Virus record (IMG/VR): IMGVR_UViG_3300030060_004810
Coordinates: 1 to 57,767 of that record
Source: a virus
Length of the DNA stretch: 57,767 nt
Strand: one strand, 5' to 3'
Made by a program: the position numbers and the translations under genes. Shown piece by piece: positions 1-9,016 of the stretch; position 1 is the first letter of the stretch, and each line of letters starts with the position of its first letter. The notes beneath the pieces were generated by a model that saw only the letters and a program-made list of their open reading frames with translations, made no database searches and had not been told where the DNA came from.

Positions 1-98
1 TTCCTTCTTCACTGCTTTTGATGCACTCATGATTTGCTCCTTGCAATCTTGGCCCGTTGGCCTGTGTACGCGCCGAAAAGGTCCATGGGGAAAGAGTC
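1..98. repeat. Left copy of the contig-terminal direct repeat
   Basis: The first 98 bases are identical to positions 57669-57766; base 99 (C) differs from the final base of the window (A). It lies inside coding sequence (start of the SSB-like gene and end of the next gene), so it is most simply an assembly overlap showing that the sequence closes into a circle of about 57,668 bp. A true short terminal repeat of the packaged DNA is possible but not required. Confidence 0.93.
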
Positions 99-602
99 CC
101 CATTTTCCACCCGCTCTTTGACCCACGCTTTCAGCGTTTGCGCGTGGACCTCGGTTTTTTGCTCTGGGATGTAACCCATTCGCTGTGCCGCCTCCATGAA
201 GTCCACGGCCTGTTGGTCTTCGCCGCGGGCAAAGTTACAACTGACTGTGTTCTTGATGATGTCCCCGTAATCGTTATCTCGGAGCCATTGGAAGGCGTTT
301 TCACGGTCGGCCACTTTGATGTGGGCACCATAGGTCGCCTGTACGGTCACTTTGGAACCATCGTCGAGTTCGATGGCATTGAGGCCGAGTTCTGCCAGCA
401 TGGCTGGTAGGTCCTCGTCGGTCAGCTTCAGGAGGTCACGTTTGGCCTCTTTTAGCTTGTCATCAAGTTGTGACACCAGATCTTCTTGATTACGGATTGC
501 CCGTGCGATCTCAGCTACACTACTCAAGCCAGTATTGTCCATCTTCTCGATGGCGGAAGCCGTGACTTGGTCGGCTTCCATATCTAAGAGCATCTCGCTC
601 AT
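27..602 (-). CDS. Unknown replication-block protein with N-terminal coiled coil
   Basis: 191-aa soluble protein. I do not recognise the family. Residues about 35-70 are rich in charged heptads (QLDDKLKEAKRDLLKL), suggesting a coiled coil, followed by a compact mixed alpha/beta part. The start at 602 is chosen over an upstream ATG because it has a strong ribosome site (AAGGAG, 7 nt away). Its stop TGA overlaps the ATG of the SSB-like gene (27-30, equal to 57695-57698), so the two are translationally coupled and probably act together in DNA metabolism. A Gam-like or recombination-accessory role is only a guess. A TTGACT-N17-TACGCT promoter (649-677) lies upstream and overlaps the divergent helicase promoter. 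Confidence 0.85.
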   Translation of the reverse strand: MSEMLLDMEADQVTASAIEKMDNTGLSSVAEIARAIRNQEDLVSQLDDKLKEAKRDLLKLTDEDLPAMLAELGLNAIELDDGSKVTVQATYGAHIKVADRENAFQWLRDNDYGDIIKNTVSCNFARGEDQQAVDFMEAAQRMGYIPEQKTEVHAQTLKAWVKERVENGDSFPMDLFGAYTGQRAKIARSKS

Positions 603-639
603 TGCATCTCCTTTCGTGGTTAGGCCCTTTTTTGAGGGC

Positions 640-668
640 TGGACAGCCAGCGTACCATCGCATATTAT
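640..668 (+). promoter_or_regulatory. Sigma70-like promoter for the SNF2 helicase gene
   Basis: TGGACA (640-645), a 17-nt spacer and TATTAT (663-668) on the plus strand, followed by AGAGG about 7 nt before the ATG at 694. It interleaves with the minus-strand promoter of the 602 gene, so the two should compete for RNA polymerase. Confidence 0.6.
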
Positions 669-677
669 TGCAGTCAA
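649..677 (-). promoter_or_regulatory. Candidate promoter for the coiled-coil/SSB gene pair
   Basis: Minus-strand TTGACT (672-677), 17-nt spacer, TACGCT (649-654). The -10 box is poor. The spacer contains TATGCGATGG, close to the TATGCGATAG element of the 41-46 kb promoters. Confidence 0.4.
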
Positions 678-693
678 CACGCAGAGGGCCTAT

Positions 694-2145
694 ATGTACA
701 CTTTCGCGACACAACCTTACGAACATCAACAACAAGTCTTTAATGATTCGTGGCAACGGCCTTACTTTGGGCTTTTTATGGAGATGGGCACAGGAAAGTC
801 CAAGGTCGCCATTGACACGATGGGCGCGCTGTATGAGGCGAAGGAGATTAACACAGCTTTAGTCATTGCGCCCAAAGGTGTCTTTGATAACTGGGTGAAG
901 AAAGAAATACCCGCGCATTTGCCCGAGCGTATCCAGACAAAAATCGTCAAGTGGCAACCCAACTTCACTAAAAAGTTCCGTGAGGCAATACGCGAGATAG
1001 CTGACCCAGAGAAGCGTGAGCCGGGGTTCCTGCACATTCTGGTAATGAACACAGAAGCGTTCAGCACTCCCAAGGGTGCAACAGCCGCGGAACGGTTTGT
1101 GAAGCTTAACCCCAACTGCATCACGATTCTGGATGAAAGCACGACGATCAAGAACAAGGGTGCCCAGCGGACGAAGAACCTGATCAAGATAGGTCAGGCG
1201 TCCAAGTATCGACGCATCCTGACAGGCTCGCCCATCACTAAAAGCCCCATGGATTTGTTCAGCCAATGTGCGTTTCTGGAGCAAGAGGCGTTGGGCTTCA
1301 ACAGCTTCTATGGCTTTCAGGGCCGGTATGCGGTAGTTCAGCGCAGGAACATGGGGCCGCATAGTTTTAACGAGATTGTCGGATATCGTCGCTTAGATGA
1401 GCTTGGCGAGAAGCTGGACCGGTTTAGTAGCAGGGTGCTGAAAGAAGAGTGCCTTGATCTACCGGACAAGGTATACCTGCGGCGCGAGGTCAATCTAAGC
1501 AAAGAGCAGGTGGTGGTGTACAAGCAGATGCAAGATTTGGCGCTGGCACGGCTGGAAAAAGGCGAGTTGGCTACCACAGCCTCTGTCCTGACACAGATCA
1601 TGCGGCTACAGCAAATCTGTTGCGGTCACCTGCAACCAGACGAAGGACCGCTACAACCTATAAAAAACAATAGGTTACCGGAACTTCTTGATGTAGTTGA
1701 AGAAGTACAAGGCAAGGCAATTATCTGGGCGACTTGGACTCACGACATCCACGCCATCGAAGAGGCGTTGGCCAAGAAATATGGTCCGGGGTCCGTGGCC
1801 AGTTATTTCGGAGAGACGGCGCAGGAAGACCGGCAGGACATTATTGAACGCTTTCAAGACCCGGATTCGGAGCTACGGTTCTTTGTAGGTCAGCCCCGCA
1901 CCGGAGGCTACGGCATTACCCTGACAGAAGCGAACACCGTCATCTACTTCAGCAACAGCTACGATCTGGAGATTCGGTTGCAGTCCGAGGACCGCGCCCA
2001 CCGTATCGGCCAGAAAGACACGGTAACCTATGTTGATCTGGTGAGTCCGGGCACTATAGACGAAAAGATCCTGTCCGCGTTACGGGACAAGATCAATATC
2101 GCTGGTGATGTACTGGGCGAAAGCGCCAAGGATTGGCTGATTTAA
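694..2145 (+). CDS. SNF2-type DEAD-like helicase/ATPase
   Basis: 483-aa superfamily 2 ATPase of the SNF2 type, the only clear gene on the plus strand. Motif I is MEMGTGKSK (about residues 27-35), motif II is DEST instead of the usual DEAH/DEAD, motif III is LTGSP, motif V GYGITLTEA and motif VI QSEDRAHRIGQ. Phage proteins of this type are thought to remodel DNA or protein-DNA complexes during replication or recombination. The start is set at 694: the frame is open upstream to 535, but that part overlaps the divergent gene and carries the promoter, while 694 has AGAGG at proper spacing. The gene runs convergently into the 1561-aa virion gene, their stops overlapping by 4 nt, and no terminator is visible between them. 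Confidence 0.93.
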   Translation: MYTFATQPYEHQQQVFNDSWQRPYFGLFMEMGTGKSKVAIDTMGALYEAKEINTALVIAPKGVFDNWVKKEIPAHLPERIQTKIVKWQPNFTKKFREAIREIADPEKREPGFLHILVMNTEAFSTPKGATAAERFVKLNPNCITILDESTTIKNKGAQRTKNLIKIGQASKYRRILTGSPITKSPMDLFSQCAFLEQEALGFNSFYGFQGRYAVVQRRNMGPHSFNEIVGYRRLDELGEKLDRFSSRVLKEECLDLPDKVYLRREVNLSKEQVVVYKQMQDLALARLEKGELATTASVLTQIMRLQQICCGHLQPDEGPLQPIKNNRLPELLDVVEEVQGKAIIWATWTHDIHAIEEALAKKYGPGSVASYFGETAQEDRQDIIERFQDPDSELRFFVGQPRTGGYGITLTEANTVIYFSNSYDLEIRLQSEDRAHRIGQKDTVTYVDLVSPGTIDEKILSALRDKINIAGDVLGESAKDWLI

Positions 2146-5100
2146 ACAGGCTTATCTCGCATCATCATTTCAGCGGCAAGCATTCCTATGTCGTCTTGAG
2201 GACCTAAGACTCTTGCGGCCCGCTGAATGGACTGCGGTGTTGCTCTTGCCGCCACTGGCGGTGGTGTGGGCGGTGGTGTGGGCGCTTGTGCGACAGGAGG
2301 TGGTGTAACTTCTTCTCTTTCGGCCCGCATCTCATCACCAAAGAAATAACGTAGGGCTAACTTACCGCCCTCAAATTCCACGATCGCACGGGCTATGTCG
2401 CGAACTAAAAATTCGGGCACTTTCCTGTTTCTGGGTACACCCGTCCTCTGCTCCATGAACCGGATGTAACCTTCTGTGTCATTTTCTGACGGAGGTGCAT
2501 ACTTGGTTATGAACTCACCCAAGGTCAGACCTCGCGTTTGCGTATCGAGGACAATCTGACGGGTCAAAGCGTTCAGACCCTGACCGGGGGTAGAGAAGGA
2601 TGCAAAGCCCTCTAAGCCTTCTTCCGCTCCGGGCTGTCCCGCCATTCTTAGATTGCCGGGGTTGTTATTCTTAATTGACAACGGTGCATCTAACTGCTGA
2701 TCTATGGTCAGGGCACCTAGTTGCTGTGCAGGAACTCTTCCCGTACCAGCAAGCTGTCCTTCCATCCTTTCAAAATCGCGGCGAGTGTCTAGCGGGATGC
2801 CCCGAGGTTCAGGTGCAGACAAATTAGTTGGGCGCTGTGCAACACGGGCCATGACCGGGTCTGGCGCAGGCTGTGCGGTAGGGCGCATCGCCTCCATTTG
2901 TGCCGCCGCCAACTCAGATTCTAAGTTAGGTTCCGCTTGTGGCGCAGGCTGTGGTATAGGCTGTGGTGTAGGCTGTGGTGTAGGCTGTGGTGTAGGCTGT
3001 GGCGCAGGTTCCGGTGCGGCTTGTGGCGCAGGTTCCGGTGCGGCTTGCGGCGCAGGCTGTGACGCGGCGGGAACCAATGCTTCTCCCGTTTCGGTTCGTT
3101 CTGCTTGTTCAATGCCACTACGAACACCTGAAGAATAAAAAATCGCCGGAAGTGACCTAAAATATTCAATCGCCTTCTTTTCTGTTTTAGGTGATTTTGC
3201 CAGCAAAAACCTCATTAAATCTGGTTCCGTCATTGCTCGAATGTAAATGTCCTGCACTTTCATAGCAGGGGCATTTAAACCAAGCTCTGCGGTAGCGTTT
3301 GACGTAGTTTGTGCTACAGACATAGAAGCACCCGGAACATTTCCGATTATGCCTTTGAGCCTATTTAAAATTACGTTTCCGCCAACAGCGCCTAGTCCAC
3401 GAATAAGGATGTTTGACAACAGCGCGGCTTTGTCTTGTAACCTTTCTACAGACTGTGGACCGTAATTACGCATGACTTGAGCAATATCGGCAGATTGATT
3501 AATCAATGTTTGGTAATCTTCAAATGCCGCTTGCGTGATAATTCCATTTTTTTGTAACAACTCGGCAACAGAGTCGCCGTCCCGACCATCTAATGGATCA
3601 AATAAATATTGTCGAAATTTCTGAAAATCAAGATCTCTGCTAGGGTTTCGTCCTCCAGCATAAGTATAAGCAGAGTCTAATATTGCATACACCAAAGCTT
3701 TGTTAGTTTTTTCCCTGAGTTCGGCGGCGTCCTTGATGCCAAGTTCCGTCAGTATCTGAGCGAAGACGCCACCATCATCTGCTGGAGGGCCAGACACCGC
3801 GGACCTAATTTCGTCCATCAGTTGTTGAAAATTTTGAGGAGAGTTTACTCTAGGTTCTTGCGGCGTACCCAAAATGTCTCTGATTCGTTTTCCCGGATTG
3901 TCAAAAACACCGCGGAATCTTGATAGCAATTTTTGATCTTGTAAATCCGTCTCAATTCTCTGTTGTTCTGCGATCAAAGCTTCAAAGTCAAGCCGACCGC
4001 TCATCGCTCTTTTTAAGTCTTGAAACACATCTGGAAATATCGGCCCCAAAGCTTCTTCGTTTTTTTCTATAAATGTTTGCGCTCTTTTAGGATCAACCGT
4101 GTTAAATGTAGGTGACTCAGGGTTACGATCTAAAGTGGACCTGAAAAATATTTTAAGGAAATCGTTTTTACCGGCTTGGTATGTTCCTAGACGAGCGATT
4201 CCCGATTCAGAAAAACGGGCAATTTCATCTTCCGTTAAACTTCCACGCACGGCATCAAAACCACCCGTGTCTATCCAATTAATGGCGTCTTCAATCTCAT
4301 TAAATCTTACAGAAACCTCATCGGCGCTTCCCGCAAACAATTTTTGGAAAGCAAGCTTTGGATTAATACGTAAACGACCTTTTGGGTCTTTTTGCCGTAA
4401 ATCACCGATAAATGTACGAGTGAAAACATCATGCTTTGCTACGTTAAAAGCATTAGCTTTTCGCAATAAAATTAATCCCGCTTGAACGCCTTCTCGACCT
4501 TGCTCCTCTAAGCTTTGTAAAAGAGCCTCAAAAGATTGATACCCTTCCGGACCTCCATCAAGTAAAGAGCTACCGCCAGATAAAGCTTCTAAATCACGAA
4601 TGATGCCATCTTCTACCACGCTCATGTGGTAACTCTCAGCGGCGCGATTTTGATTTACGTTGGACCTGTTTGCTCGGCTTAGGCGTCTTCTATAATCCAG
4701 AAAATTAGCTAAAGACAAACCTGTTGCGTCTTGGCCCGTGAGTCGTGCGCGAGCATCCGCAACCCGAAGGCCAATCGCATCAAACTCTCCCTGCGCTGTA
4801 GCCGCGGCGATTAATCTACGGATATACGCGGCCTCACCTTTTACGTCCCGTGTTTGCGTTGTGCTAGGACGAGTCACTTCGCCCAACTCGTCCCTTAATA
4901 TTGTAATTTGTTCTTGTGGAGGAAGACCTTCTATACGAGTTAAAAGGGGCTGTAATCCGTCTTCTACTCGAGGCGGAAGAGTATTCAAGTATGATCTAGC
5001 CTCTCTTCGGAGCCCTTCTAAAGTCTTGAAGGCGTCATCTTCGATACCGCGAAGTCGGTTCAAATTAGCTTCCAAGTTAGAAGCGTCCGGACTAATTTCT

Positions 5101-6827
5101 TTAAGTATTTCAGAGACGATAGGGGGTAATGACGTTACGCCGTCATCTTGAAGCTGTCTAATAGCTTCCAAAGTAAAAGTTGGCTGAATGTCTTGGCCCG
5201 CTAATCGCTCCTTTGCGCGGTCATATAGCATATCTGTGGCTTCGGTTACGTCGTCCAAAGCCTCATTAACGTAAGTAATCATTAATTCGCTTTGAGTTTT
5301 TTTACGCCTCGGTGTTTGAACTTTTTCAGATTGCGTAATCGCCGCCTCTTTTGCGGATTCTAATCGGTGAAGAATGGCGGTAGAAAAAATAGCCTCTTGT
5401 ATTTGCGCGGCTTCTGCCAATGCTCTTGGATCGCCTTGAGCTTGAACCAACAATTCGTCTAATAGACGAGCCGAAAACAATTTAAAGTCTTCATAAAGCT
5501 GGTTAGAAAGCTCCCCGTAACTGCCCGTTCCTTGGTTTGTTTTTCGCAAGCCTCTGTCAAGAGCCTCAAGGCCAATTAAAGGGTTTATCTCTTTTGTGGT
5601 GCCCTCTGCCGTTGCAACTTGTTTTCTTGCGCCAGCGGTTCTCTGAGCAAGTGTTAAGGGAGGAACAATTAATTGCTGACGGCCTTCAGGTAATTGAGCG
5701 TTTACCCGTGCCACTAAATCTTCTAAAGGAGAATTTTCTAATACTTTGTCAAGATCGGCTAAAAAAGTTTCTCTATCAAATTCAACGTCAGCATATTTGG
5801 CATCAAGAGCTTCCAATGACGCTACAAGTTGTCTGCTGGCGGAGTCTTCTCGGCCTGTCTTTGAGAAAATGTTTCTAAGAGTTCGTAACAAAGTACCTAC
5901 GGTTTTGTCGCCTACAAAAGTAAGAATTCTTTGTGTAGGGATGGCACTAACGCCAACTTCGGCGGCAACGCGAGTAAGAGGATTGTAAGGGTCCGCCGTT
6001 TCAGCAAGATATGCTCCTCCCGCCGGTGCGGCAGATAAAAGGCCCGCTTTCGCAATAGCCCCCGCAGTTTCGGCCTTTGTAGTAGGGGCGGCAAAAGGCC
6101 TTGCTATTGATTCAGCAAGGCGTTCAGTTCCACGAACGACCCTTTGGCCAAGCCGACTAAAGCTACGCTTTAGTCCGGGAGCCATGTTTTCAATGTTACG
6201 CGCCATAAAATCCGAGCCAAGATCAACAACGCCTTGTTTAACAAGCGCCCCTGCCGTTATTAAAGACAAGGTCGTCCCTGCGCCGGTTCTTATCGCCTCT
6301 ATTCCTGCTCTTTGCGACGGCAAAGGCTCAGATGGATAAATACCTTCGTAACCAGTAAGTCCAGTGGGGTCGCCACGAAGAAATATTTCTCCGGGAGTGT
6401 AGGCCGCAGTACCAAGGCCTACGGCCCCAAGACCGGCTCCCCCTAATTTTACGGGGATTGGGCCGGGGGTTCTTTTAAAACCTGCTACGGCACCTTTGAT
6501 GATACCGGCCCCAGTGGGCGCATCTACATAGAGCGCCTGCGCCAAGGCGCGTTGTGTGGGTTCCGCTTCGCGGGCATATGCCCCATCACTTAACTTTTCA
6601 AGCAGTATTTCGTCTGCAAAAAGGGCCAAATCTCCGTCAAGAATGTTTTGCTCAGAAAGGCCGCCTTGAAGCAACTCGTTTTTGCGAAATTCAGTCAAGT
6701 CCCTAAATGCCGCGTCATAATCAAAGTTTTTACGCTTGGCTAATTCTTTGTTAATGACGCCTAAAGGCACTTGGTCCCGCAACGCCTCTCCGATATCAAA
6801 CACCTGCATGGGCTGTGGATCTGCCAT
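2142..6827 (-). CDS. Giant internal virion protein with C-terminal lysozyme-like domain
   Basis: 1561 aa, last gene of the virion operon. Most of the chain is helical and charged. A Gly/Ala-rich stretch near residues 105-200 and another near 255-300 could insert into membrane. About residues 1290-1335 form a Pro-Gln/Ala-Pro linker from tandem DNA repeats. The region around 1390-1510 contains KNNNPGNLR and a downstream Gly/Phe-rich pattern typical of the NPGNLR structural-lysozyme domain found at the ends of phage virion proteins. By position and size it is probably an ejection protein that enters the host envelope and opens peptidoglycan, comparable to T7 gp16 or P22 ejection proteins. Starts 2 nt after the preceding stop. 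Confidence 0.85.
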   Translation of the reverse strand: MADPQPMQVFDIGEALRDQVPLGVINKELAKRKNFDYDAAFRDLTEFRKNELLQGGLSEQNILDGDLALFADEILLEKLSDGAYAREAEPTQRALAQALYVDAPTGAGIIKGAVAGFKRTPGPIPVKLGGAGLGAVGLGTAAYTPGEIFLRGDPTGLTGYEGIYPSEPLPSQRAGIEAIRTGAGTTLSLITAGALVKQGVVDLGSDFMARNIENMAPGLKRSFSRLGQRVVRGTERLAESIARPFAAPTTKAETAGAIAKAGLLSAAPAGGAYLAETADPYNPLTRVAAEVGVSAIPTQRILTFVGDKTVGTLLRTLRNIFSKTGREDSASRQLVASLEALDAKYADVEFDRETFLADLDKVLENSPLEDLVARVNAQLPEGRQQLIVPPLTLAQRTAGARKQVATAEGTTKEINPLIGLEALDRGLRKTNQGTGSYGELSNQLYEDFKLFSARLLDELLVQAQGDPRALAEAAQIQEAIFSTAILHRLESAKEAAITQSEKVQTPRRKKTQSELMITYVNEALDDVTEATDMLYDRAKERLAGQDIQPTFTLEAIRQLQDDGVTSLPPIVSEILKEISPDASNLEANLNRLRGIEDDAFKTLEGLRREARSYLNTLPPRVEDGLQPLLTRIEGLPPQEQITILRDELGEVTRPSTTQTRDVKGEAAYIRRLIAAATAQGEFDAIGLRVADARARLTGQDATGLSLANFLDYRRRLSRANRSNVNQNRAAESYHMSVVEDGIIRDLEALSGGSSLLDGGPEGYQSFEALLQSLEEQGREGVQAGLILLRKANAFNVAKHDVFTRTFIGDLRQKDPKGRLRINPKLAFQKLFAGSADEVSVRFNEIEDAINWIDTGGFDAVRGSLTEDEIARFSESGIARLGTYQAGKNDFLKIFFRSTLDRNPESPTFNTVDPKRAQTFIEKNEEALGPIFPDVFQDLKRAMSGRLDFEALIAEQQRIETDLQDQKLLSRFRGVFDNPGKRIRDILGTPQEPRVNSPQNFQQLMDEIRSAVSGPPADDGGVFAQILTELGIKDAAELREKTNKALVYAILDSAYTYAGGRNPSRDLDFQKFRQYLFDPLDGRDGDSVAELLQKNGIITQAAFEDYQTLINQSADIAQVMRNYGPQSVERLQDKAALLSNILIRGLGAVGGNVILNRLKGIIGNVPGASMSVAQTTSNATAELGLNAPAMKVQDIYIRAMTEPDLMRFLLAKSPKTEKKAIEYFRSLPAIFYSSGVRSGIEQAERTETGEALVPAASQPAPQAAPEPAPQAAPEPAPQPTPQPTPQPTPQPIPQPAPQAEPNLESELAAAQMEAMRPTAQPAPDPVMARVAQRPTNLSAPEPRGIPLDTRRDFERMEGQLAGTGRVPAQQLGALTIDQQLDAPLSIKNNNPGNLRMAGQPGAEEGLEGFASFSTPGQGLNALTRQIVLDTQTRGLTLGEFITKYAPPSENDTEGYIRFMEQRTGVPRNRKVPEFLVRDIARAIVEFEGGKLALRYFFGDEMRAEREEVTPPPVAQAPTPPPTPPPVAARATPQSIQRAARVLGPQDDIGMLAAEMMMRDKPV
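2935..3066. repeat. 12-bp and 24-bp tandem repeats coding a Pro-rich linker
   Basis: On the plus strand GGCTGTGGTGTA-like 12-mers occur in tandem from 2947 to 3006, followed by two near-identical 24-bp units (3007-3030 and 3031-3054). They encode PQPTPQPTPQ and APEPAPQA repeats within the 1561-aa virion protein, a likely flexible tether whose length can change by slippage. Confidence 0.9.
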
Positions 6828-6829
6828 AA

Positions 6830-9004
6830 TTAGCTCTCTCCGCCGGGGGTTCGGGAATAAAAATATTTATCAAGATCCGGTAAAGATGAAATTGGAGGCG
6901 GTTGCGTAATTGCCGTCCCCGGTAAATCTTGGGTTAACGGCAAGTCACCTAGATATTCCTCTAAGTTTTCCTTAGTTATAAGTGCGCTGGGTATGTCTCT
7001 TCCACCGGGTCCGGATTTGTAGTTAACAGCCAACGCATTTAACAACTCTCTAAGGTTGTATGCTTGCATCAACCTATATCTAAATCGTCCTAAATCACTG
7101 GGCTTCTGTAACTGCGCGTCTTTAATAAGTATTCGCAGTTGCTCTAAATCAGTGTTTATCAAATCCCTATAATTTTGTAATGCGCCTTGTGCCGAGGCAT
7201 CTGTTTCAAACATAGAAGCTTTTGGGAGTTGCTCTTTAAGGTTTTCATATTGTTGCTGAAGCAGACGGCTTTCATTTGGTGCCCCCGCTACATAACGGTC
7301 TACCGATTGCAAAACTGAATCCATTATTCGTCGTGCTTGATCAACGTCGCTTATGCCGTCACCCACAAAATCCCTGACAGAAGAGCCAAAAACATCCCCC
7401 AGTTGTTGAGCGCCCGCTTCTACAAAATTCAAAAGCCCGGAGGGTAAGCCGGTTGCCGATTCCATGTCTAAACCAGCAATTGTAGCTATGCGAGCATCTA
7501 CGTATTTGTACAATTCAGACGGATCTTTCTGTCTATTTGCAATGTCGCTTGCTAACTGCTCATACTCTTTATTAAAAGTAGCAATTTGATCTGCGGATTC
7601 CTCTTGGAAGTTTCTTAATGCAACCTCATCATTTATCAGTCTGACAAAAGGCTGTAAGTGAACAGGCACGGTGTTGAGCGCCCGACCTGTCTGCGGGTCA
7701 AATTCTTGTATTTGAGCCAAATCGTTTAGAGCGGTCAAAGAGGCCTCAGATCTGTCTCCCTGTATGCCTTTTACCAAATGCACCAAGTTATCTGGCCTAC
7801 TAAGCCGGTTTAACGCTTGTCCTGTTACACCACTGCCGTATCTACTACTTTCTTCAGGCTCAACAACTAATGCGCCTTTGTTATCAATAGCATCTCGATA
7901 TTCAGCGAACTGAGTTCTCAGATCAAGGGTTTTAGGTGTTCCGTCAGGAAACCTAACAGTTACTTCATCTACCGCAGTTTGTGGCCCAAGCAAAGCATCC
8001 AGTGTGGCTATGCTTCTTTTTAAATCAAGAGTTTGTTGCGCTCCGGCTTGGCTAATACCCGCCTGAAGCGCACCTAAACGCAGTTGTTGATCTTGCGCTC
8101 GCAATGCATCTCTACGGTCTTGGGACTGTGCCGCAATAGCTGAAATTTCTGCGGCGGTGGGCTCAAATGCAGAGCCTATTTGCGATACAAGTGAGCCGCT
8201 TGTGCCACGGTCACCTGCCGCTAATCTGAGGCCACCACGCGCTAGAGAAAGTAAAACTTGCGCTTCATCCATCTCCTTGCGTTCTTGTTCTTGTTGCGCC
8301 CGATCTTCTAGACCAATTTGTCTAAAAAGAGGCAACAAAGACTCATATTGAGTTTCAACCTCTGTGCCAAAATTAAAGTCACCGCTAAGAAGTTTTGCAA
8401 TCTCGGAACTACGTAATTGTCTAAAAGAGTCTGACGGTGCCGTGGCTGTAGGAGTACTAGCGTCCTGCAAAAAAGCTACTTCACCGCCTTGTCTAAAATT
8501 TTGTGGAGCAGGGGCCTCCGGTGCCCCTGCCATCATCAAGCTTCCTACCCCCTGACCCATGTCAGTTGGTTGCCCACCCTCCGTTATCATGTCGATGTCG
8601 CCGGTAAGTTGTTGCATCAGGTTGCCAATCCCGCTGTTCATGGCACCCTCTTCCGTCATCATGATGACCGGCTGAACCATGGCCAGTACAGACTCTGGCG
8701 TCTGGTCCGCGTCCCCTTGTCCGACATAATCGGCCAGTTCATCACGGCGGGCGTCCAGTGGCATCTCATTGCCTCTGAACGCGTTAATTAATTCTTCGGT
8801 GGACTGCGCGGCGTCAATGCCCTGCATCATTTGCTCGGCATATGCCTTGCCCAACTCTTGCCCTTGTGCCGCAGATGCCTGCTCCACCTGTTGCAACATA
8901 GCCGCCTCTGGCGGCAACTGCTGTGCGGGAGAAGCCATATCCTGCGGCATGGGCTGTGCAGGACCGCCCATCTGCCGAAATAATGGTCTGTTATATACAC
9001 TCAT
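6830..9004 (-). CDS. Internal virion / ejection protein candidate (724 aa)
   Basis: Not recognised by sequence. 724 aa, no signal peptide or clear membrane segment. The N-terminal 180 residues are rich in Gln, Met and Ala (MASPAQQLPPEAAMLQQ); the rest is long helical sequence with many Leu/Gln/Asp residues. It sits between two other large virion proteins with gaps of 2 and 12 nt, so it is probably co-translated and co-packaged with them. In podoviruses this position usually holds proteins expelled ahead of the DNA. Confidence 0.8.
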   Translation of the reverse strand: MSVYNRPLFRQMGGPAQPMPQDMASPAQQLPPEAAMLQQVEQASAAQGQELGKAYAEQMMQGIDAAQSTEELINAFRGNEMPLDARRDELADYVGQGDADQTPESVLAMVQPVIMMTEEGAMNSGIGNLMQQLTGDIDMITEGGQPTDMGQGVGSLMMAGAPEAPAPQNFRQGGEVAFLQDASTPTATAPSDSFRQLRSSEIAKLLSGDFNFGTEVETQYESLLPLFRQIGLEDRAQQEQERKEMDEAQVLLSLARGGLRLAAGDRGTSGSLVSQIGSAFEPTAAEISAIAAQSQDRRDALRAQDQQLRLGALQAGISQAGAQQTLDLKRSIATLDALLGPQTAVDEVTVRFPDGTPKTLDLRTQFAEYRDAIDNKGALVVEPEESSRYGSGVTGQALNRLSRPDNLVHLVKGIQGDRSEASLTALNDLAQIQEFDPQTGRALNTVPVHLQPFVRLINDEVALRNFQEESADQIATFNKEYEQLASDIANRQKDPSELYKYVDARIATIAGLDMESATGLPSGLLNFVEAGAQQLGDVFGSSVRDFVGDGISDVDQARRIMDSVLQSVDRYVAGAPNESRLLQQQYENLKEQLPKASMFETDASAQGALQNYRDLINTDLEQLRILIKDAQLQKPSDLGRFRYRLMQAYNLRELLNALAVNYKSGPGGRDIPSALITKENLEEYLGDLPLTQDLPGTAITQPPPISSLPDLDKYFYSRTPGGES

Positions 9005-9016
9005 AGTTTTTAAGCC

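Noticed and set aside
1-98. Phage attachment site or defined terminal repeat
   Set aside because: Repeat is in coding sequence, is explained by assembly overlap, and no integrase exists.
535-693. N-terminal extension of the SNF2 gene
   Set aside because: Overlaps the divergent gene and both promoters; ATG at 694 has a suitable ribosome site.
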